NCBI GenBank assembly: GCA_946537565.1
Contig: CAMNFW010000085.1
Coordinates: 1-8,227, forward strand
Direction: 5' to 3'
DNA: 8,227 bases
From: an uncultured Ruminococcus sp.
GTDB lineage: Bacteria; Bacillota; Clostridia; Oscillospirales; Ruminococcaceae
Of this stretch, positions 1 through 5,600 are shown in pieces. Every line of letters starts with the position of its first letter. Position 1 is the stretch's first letter. The position numbers were made by a program, and so were the translations under genes. The notes beneath the pieces were generated by a model. The model searched no databases and had not been told where the DNA came from. It worked only from the letters and a program-made list of their open reading frames with translations.

Positions 1-1748
1 TATCCGTTCATTCTTCCGGGGCCTCTGAAATAAAGCTCGCCCTCCCGTTCAGGCTCTGTTATCTCTTCTCCCGTAGAAACGTCGATGATCTTCGCCTCCG
101 AACCGGGAATGACCTTGCCGACCGTGTTCATCTTCACCTCAAGGGGATCATCATACTCACTGACGATCATAGCAGATGTAAACTCAGTCATTCCGTAGCC
201 GTTGACAAGCCCGATAATACCCAGTTCACATACAAGAGTTTTTATATCCTCCGGAGTAATAGCAGAACCGCCTACTGCACCTTTTTTAAGCGAAGATATA
301 TCAAGGCAGTGCTTTTTTGCATATTCATAAATCTGCATGAACATTGCCGGAACAGCAACAGTCATAGTTATCCTGTTTGCAGAGATAGACTTTGAAGCAC
401 GACCCGGTGTGAACTCACTCAGAGGATACACTGCTGCTCCAGCAAACATTGGTGCAAGCATACAGTTTATAAGTCCCAGACTATGATTCAACGGTGAAAC
501 GACGATCAGTCTGTCGCTGCTGTTCATTCCGGTATTGCGTGTACATTCAGCGGAAACATACAGCATACTTCTGTGCGAGAGCATAACGCCCTTAGGTTTG
601 CCTGCCGAACCGGACGTATACTGAATAAGACAAGTATCGTCCGCACTTCCGGCGAAGTCCTCCGCATTAACAGCTGTTGAAGCGCCGTTCATGAAGCTCT
701 CCCAGCTGACGCAGTGCTTTCCGGGTTTATCGCTGCATTCAATGATAAGCCGCAGACTATCCGGCATTTTGATACCTGATATATCGACCAGCTCCGAGAT
801 GAGCATGACCTGAGCTTTTGTTTCATCAAGAGCCAGCAGCAGACTGTCGGGACTTGACTTATATGAGTAATTCACGACAATACCTCCGCACAGCTGTACT
901 GCCCAGAAAAATACATACCACTCTGCCCTTGTTTCCATACAGATAACGGCTCTTGCACCCTTTTCAAATCCAGCTGCACGCAATTTGCCGGCAGTGTCCT
1001 CAGCCTGCTTAAGAAGCTGACCGTATGATATTTCCAGACCGTTCTGTCCGTCAAATCTGAAAAGCATTTTTTCACCGAATTTATCCGCACAGATATGCAG
1101 AAGCTCCGGCAGAATCATGTCCGGATACAAGGCAGCAGAGCTGTTTCTGACATCAAGTCCGAAAAGTCCCCTGAAAACATCTTCCTCATTTCCGTCGCAC
1201 AGCACAAAGGTACACATATTTGACTTATCATCGAGTCCGCTTAAGCTGCGTGAGATAAAAGCGTGTATGCTGCTGCCTGAGCTTCCCTCTGTACTCCGGT
1301 CGATATCAGTCACAGAGATGTAAAGCGTTTCATCTCCGCCGTTCAGCTTATAGATATACATTGAAAAGCAGTCCTGTGAATGATACCTTGACTGATGAGC
1401 AAAATATGAGAACAGCACGGTGCCGCCGTTTCCGGTGACCATAAATTTTCCGTCTTTCTGAATAATTCTCAGCTCACGTTTTCCTGCAAACTCCGGAACA
1501 CCCTCATATTCAGTGCTGCTGGTTTTAATCATCACTTTACCTGAATTGATCTTCATTTCCAGCACATCTGTTGTGCCTGTAAACTTTGACGGGACAGCAC
1601 GCTTCAACATTTTCACTGAAACACCCTTAGCCGCTGCTATCTCCCCAAGAAGCTCCTCTTTTGTTTCGATGACACCTTTGAGGCTCATCCAGCAGCCATT
1701 CCAGTCAGCCATTCCGTCCTTATAGTTTCTGCTTGTGACAAATCCCAT
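1..1748 (-). CDS. AMP-forming acyl ligase (ANL superfamily) with novel N-terminal region, 3' end outside window
   Basis: The reading frame stays open from the ATG at 1748 to the left edge: 582 residues are visible, and the C-terminal part is missing. From about residue 205 it is a clear adenylate-forming ligase. It shows the phosphate-binding loop YTSGSAGKPKGV (377-388), a PLNHSLGL segment, NGYGMTE (516-522) and GELYFRGPGR (570-579). Such enzymes activate a carboxylic acid as acyl-AMP and pass it to CoA or to a carrier-protein thiol. Residues 1 to about 200 match no family I recognise. They look beta-rich, begin with a W-x-G-x-W-like segment, and have no obvious signal peptide or membrane helix. 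The start is supported by a TAATG overlap with the carrier-protein stop and by GGAGGG 12 bases upstream. Next to a carrier protein and a heterocyclizing NRPS, it probably loads the starter acid, a role comparable to YbtE or PchD. The substrate (aryl or aliphatic) cannot be assigned. The ligase call is firm; the starter role is inferred. Confidence 0.9.
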   Translation of the reverse strand, partial: MGFVTSRNYKDGMADWNGCWMSLKGVIETKEELLGEIAAAKGVSVKMLKRAVPSKFTGTTDVLEMKINSGKVMIKTSSTEYEGVPEFAGKRELRIIQKDGKFMVTGNGGTVLFSYFAHQSRYHSQDCFSMYIYKLNGGDETLYISVTDIDRSTEGSSGSSIHAFISRSLSGLDDKSNMCTFVLCDGNEEDVFRGLFGLDVRNSSAALYPDMILPELLHICADKFGEKMLFRFDGQNGLEISYGQLLKQAEDTAGKLRAAGFEKGARAVICMETRAEWYVFFWAVQLCGGIVVNYSYKSSPDSLLLALDETKAQVMLISELVDISGIKMPDSLRLIIECSDKPGKHCVSWESFMNGASTAVNAEDFAGSADDTCLIQYTSGSAGKPKGVMLSHRSMLYVSAECTRNTGMNSSDRLIVVSPLNHSLGLINCMLAPMFAGAAVYPLSEFTPGRASKSISANRITMTVAVPAMFMQIYEYAKKHCLDISSLKKGAVGGSAITPEDIKTLVCELGIIGLVNGYGMTEFTSAMIVSEYDDPLEVKMNTVGKVIPGSEAKIIDVSTGEEITEPEREGELYFRGPGRMNG

Positions 1749-1978
1749 TACTTCTGCAATCCCTCCACAAGCTCAGATATTCCAGCAGCGCTTCTCATTT
1801 TCTGAGCGCTCTCCCTGACGGGAATAGTGATACCGAATCTGTTTTCTATCTCATCGAGTATCTGCATACGCTGCAAAGAATTAACAGCCAGCTCCGTAAC
1901 GAAATCATCGCATTCCGCAATGGTCTCAGGCGGAGCGCCTATGATATCTGCAATTATCTGCACGATCTCATTCTTCAT
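1748..1978 (-). CDS. Discrete acyl/peptidyl carrier protein
   Basis: This is a 76-residue acidic helical protein of the usual length for a stand-alone carrier protein. The phosphopantetheine site is LAVNSLQRMQI, with Ser34 as the predicted attachment residue. The residue before it is Asn33, where most carrier proteins have Asp (DSL). The downstream ILDEIENRFGITIP is typical of helix II and the following loop of acyl carrier proteins. The start at 1978 has AAGGAGA 7 bases upstream and overlaps the thioesterase gene by 11 bases. Its TAA stop overlaps the ligase ATG (TAATG). Sitting directly before an acyl-AMP ligase, it is most likely the acceptor of the activated starter acid and would deliver it to the first heterocyclization domain of the NRPS. 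A primary fatty-acid-synthesis role is unlikely, because no other fatty acid genes are nearby. The partner assignments are inference. Confidence 0.9.
   Translation of the reverse strand: MKNEIVQIIADIIGAPPETIAECDDFVTELAVNSLQRMQILDEIENRFGITIPVRESAQKMRSAAGISELVEGLQK
1761..1766 (-). promoter_or_regulatory. Probable ribosome binding site of the ligase gene
   Basis: GGAGGG lies on the minus strand inside the end of the carrier-protein gene, 12 bases before the ATG at 1748. The spacing is longer than ideal, so stop-start coupling at TAATG may contribute. Confidence 0.55.
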
Positions 1979-2657
1979 ACACTTTTCTCCTTATCATCTC
2001 ACGCAGACAGTTCACCAGCAAGGTTTTATTTTCAGGCTTGTCACGCCAGTAGAAATGGCCGCCTGCCGCAGCTGTCATTGTGCAGTATTTTTCATCGTAA
2101 TAATCCAGCCATTCATTTGAACCGCAAAGAGGGTCATCTTCACTGGCATAGATGATCCTTGCCGGAATACACAGTCTGATGCGCTCTCTGCCGCTTTTAT
2201 AGCTCTGACAGTAATTATCGACAATACCGATCTTATCAGCGATCAGCGGTTCAAAAAGTTCAACGAGCTTATCCGGCAGCTCATCGTTGTATCCGAAGTG
2301 GGAAAGATAAGTGCCTTCGCCCTTATCCGGCATAGTATAAAGATGATACGGCTGACAGCAGGAAGCGATTATCCCTGCTGTATTCTCTGGTAATTCAGCT
2401 GCGATCTCATGCACCAGATAGCCGCCGAAGCTGTGACCGAAAAGCACCATTTTCTCATTTATGCCAATTTCTGAACGGATAAGCTCTGCGGAGTGTCTGG
2501 TATACTCCTCAAACGTTCCGTAACCCGGCTTTGAGATAGCGCAGACATCGCCTGGCAGCTCAACTGGGATCAGTTCAGCTTCACTTTCAAGCTCAGCAAA
2601 AAGTCTCTTGTAATCCCAGACATTGCCTCCGGCGTGTGCAAACAGAAATACCTTCAT
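1968..2657 (-). CDS. Type II (editing) thioesterase of an NRPS cluster
   Basis: This 229-residue alpha/beta hydrolase is slightly short for the usual 230-260 residues of type II thioesterases such as YbtT, RifR and GrsT. The family opening FAHAGGN is at residues 7-13. The nucleophile elbow GHSFGG is at 74-79, with Ser76. An acid is present in ASEDDPL (171-177, Asp174 or Asp175), and the catalytic histidine is His201 in GGHFYW. No signal peptide or membrane segment is seen, so it acts in the cytoplasm. Family members hydrolyse misprimed or stalled acyl groups from carrier-protein phosphopantetheine arms. It starts 4 bases inside the NRPS stop (ATGA), with GGAGG 4 bases upstream, and overlaps the carrier-protein gene by 11 bases. 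It is a separate protein, so it is more likely an editing enzyme than the chain-terminating one. It could still release the product if no terminal thioesterase domain exists elsewhere. Confidence 0.93.
   Translation of the reverse strand: MKVFLFAHAGGNVWDYKRLFAELESEAELIPVELPGDVCAISKPGYGTFEEYTRHSAELIRSEIGINEKMVLFGHSFGGYLVHEIAAELPENTAGIIASCCQPYHLYTMPDKGEGTYLSHFGYNDELPDKLVELFEPLIADKIGIVDNYCQSYKSGRERIRLCIPARIIYASEDDPLCGSNEWLDYYDEKYCTMTAAAGGHFYWRDKPENKTLLVNCLREMIRRKVYEE
1986..1992 (-). promoter_or_regulatory. Ribosome binding site of the carrier-protein gene
   Basis: AAGGAGA lies on the minus strand 7 bases before the ATG at 1978, within the end of the thioesterase gene. It supports the annotated start of the carrier protein. 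Confidence 0.8.
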
Positions 2658-5600
2658 GATTCCTCCCTCATAATACGGCTGAGAGTTTTTGCAGTGCCGC
2701 TGGCAGTATGATCTTCATAGAGATCCCGAATTTCATAGCTTTCCGTAAATTCACTTCTCAGCCTGTACAGTATTTTAATAGCCATTACCGAATCTCCGCC
2801 GGCTTCAAAGAAGTCCTCATCAGCACCGATCTCAAATCCCATTACATCGCTGAATATTTCAACGACCTGCCTGGTGAGAGCTGATTCAGCAGGCTCATGC
2901 TCCCGGTTTTCACGGCTTCTGACCTGAGGGATATTTGTCTCAGTATTTTCCCTGCCCCGAAGTTCAATGACACCGTCACTGCGGACTGCACCGAGATAGC
3001 CAGTGCTTATCAGGTCATCGCCTTCACCATATACACAAAGCTCACCTTCAACTCCAACAGGAAGTATTTCAAACTCGTCATCAACAACACAGAATCTGCC
3101 TCCCTCATATTTGCGGGATACATCATCTGCCTCATCGCCGGCAATTACAGTTCCGGAACCGGAGAGTATTCTTCTGTCACGCTCCGGCAGCTCCAGCACC
3201 AGAGGCTTGTCCCAGAAAAGATCGTCCTCAGCAGCAGCATACAGTATTTTCTCCTGCATTTTTATCATATCAGTTATCATGTCCTGCTCAAAAAGTCCCT
3301 GAACACTGCACCAGTTGAAATCGACCATATCTCCATGCCGGGCAACATTTATATCTATCCAGACAAACGAAGTATGATTTTCCTGATAGATGATATTGAA
3401 AAGATCCCGTTCGACTTTGAGATAATTTTCATTATAGTTAGGTCTTTCCGGCATCATTCCGAAGACGATAGGCACAAGAACCTCATTTGAGTGATCGCCG
3501 GTCCTGCGGTTTATCTCACGGATTATCTCCATGCCAGTGAAGCTGTTATGTTCTTTAAGAGCGAGTATCTCCTCCTGTGTCCTGCGAAGGTTTTCGGCAA
3601 AGCTCAAACGGCTGCCGATGTCTGAAGTATACAGCAAAAATGAGGAATAAACACCCATTACCTTGTCAACATCCTTACCGAGAGCGGGTCTGTTGAACTC
3701 CGGGATATTGAGCATAAATCTCTTATGCCGGTTCCATTTTCCTATAACAGCGGCAAAGGAAGTAAGCAGCACCGAGAATATCGACACACCTCTTGCGGCA
3801 GCTTTTTCCTTAAGTATATTGAAACAGTCAACAGTTATACCGCATTTATTCTGCGTGCCCTGATTGCCTCCAAGCTCATTTATGTTACCATTGACCGGAA
3901 GCGTTGCCGCACCCGGAAGGTCATCTATACGCTCAAGCCACCATTTTTTGTCGTTCTTATACTTTTCAGTTTTCTTCTGTCTGTCGAGGAAGGATACATA
4001 GTCCTTGAACGTAAAATCAGGCTTGTCGGGATACAGGTATTTTCCGGTCTCATACAGACTTCCAAGCTCTCCGATAAACAGTTCAACACTCCAGCCGTCG
4101 AGGATAAGTCCGTCAATGTAAAGGCTTATGACAGCATCATTCCCGTTGACTTTCGCAGCCTCCATTTTAAGCAGAGGCGGCTTAGTCATATCAGGGTATT
4201 CGCTCATCATACGTTGTCTCACACTGCTGAAATAACTGTTTTTTTCCTGTTCATTCAAACTGCTGATATCAGTGAACGGAATAATGAACTCAGGCATATC
4301 CTCAACGAACTGAACAGTGAAATCCTCATTGAAACGGCAGCGGAAGATCTCATGCCGTCTGATGATCATGTTCATAGCTTTTTCGAGCCTGGAATTATCG
4401 TAATGTCTGCACATAAGCTCAGCATAACCGCCGGTCGGTATACCTCTTATTCCTGTAACGCTTCGCACTCTGCCGAGGTAATAAGACTGCTGCTGCTCTG
4501 TCATTCTGAACGGAGCATAAATATCCTCATCACGCACCATTTCGATCTCAGGAGCGGTATCGTCAGATATTCCGTCAACCTCAGCAGCAAGACCTATTAC
4601 TGACGGGAATTTGTAAAGCTGTGAAAGACTGGTTTTAATACCCTGTTTTTCAAGCTCAGCAACAATAGTAATTGCTTTGAGCGAATCAGCACCGGCTTTG
4701 AAAATATTAGTATCGGCACTTATTTTTTCCTCCGCAAGCACCTGTGCAAAACAGCCGGCAATGATCTGCTGTATTTGTCCAACAGGAGCGATATAGCTTT
4801 TTTCACTAACCTGCGAGGCATGACACGGAACAGGCAGAGCCTTACGGTCGATCTTCCCGTTAGAAGAAAGCGGGATATCGTTCATGGTAAAGATACGCTC
4901 CGGGATCATATAGCTTGTAAGTGAGCTGCTTATATTTTTAATTATATTTTTGCTGTTGAGAAGCGCCCTGTTTTTTGCGCTGTTCATCACAAGGATATGC
5001 TGATCAAACTTTTCCTGGGGTGAATCCTTTTCCGGGAAAGAAACAAACCCGGAAAATCCGGCTGCACCGGAAAAATGCTCCCACTGACTTACTGAAAGCA
5101 GTATCTCGTTAGTTTTGATGCGCTCGTCCATATATCCTGAAAATCCGTCGATAAGACCAATTGTGACCTTATAGAAAAGCTGATTTTTCGTTCCTTCAAG
5201 AAGAACAAGCGCACCGTCATTGGTCAGCAAAGTTCTCAGATAACCCAGACTGCGAACAAGATAAGCCGAATCATGCACTGAATTAGCACCGAAGATAATA
5301 TCGAAGCTTTCCGGCTCATATCCCTGCATCTGCGGATGGATATCAAGATTATAAGTTCCGAAATCCACGTTGTCATACCGGCTGAATTTTTCCTTAGCCC
5401 TGTGGGTGAAATAGTCAGAAAGATCGGTGTACCGATACTCAGTCCTGCCCGGAAATTTCTCTGAAAGGCATTTCAGCACAGCCGCAGTGGTACCGCCAAT
5501 GCCGGCGCCCACCTCAAGGATGCGGACCTTATCCCTGCCTTTTTTCAGCATATCATCTGCAATATCTGCAATTGCAGCCGCAGCCATTTCATTGAGCCAG

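Noticed and set aside
582..597. A perfect 16-base repeat shared with 6968-6983 (cataacgcccttaggt).
   Set aside because: Both copies encode the conserved A3-motif residues of the two adenylate-forming domains. Shared protein motif and codon use explain it, with no flanking repeat structure.
1..1748. Naming the ligase as a salicylate or 2,3-dihydroxybenzoate AMP ligase (ybtE/dhbE).
   Set aside because: The N-terminal region is unlike those proteins and the acid-binding residues cannot be assigned by eye. Only the general ligase family is supported.
1968..2657. The thioesterase as the chain-releasing (type I) domain of the synthetase.
   Set aside because: It is a separate gene with its own ribosome binding site, and its sequence has the FAHAGG opening typical of type II editing enzymes.
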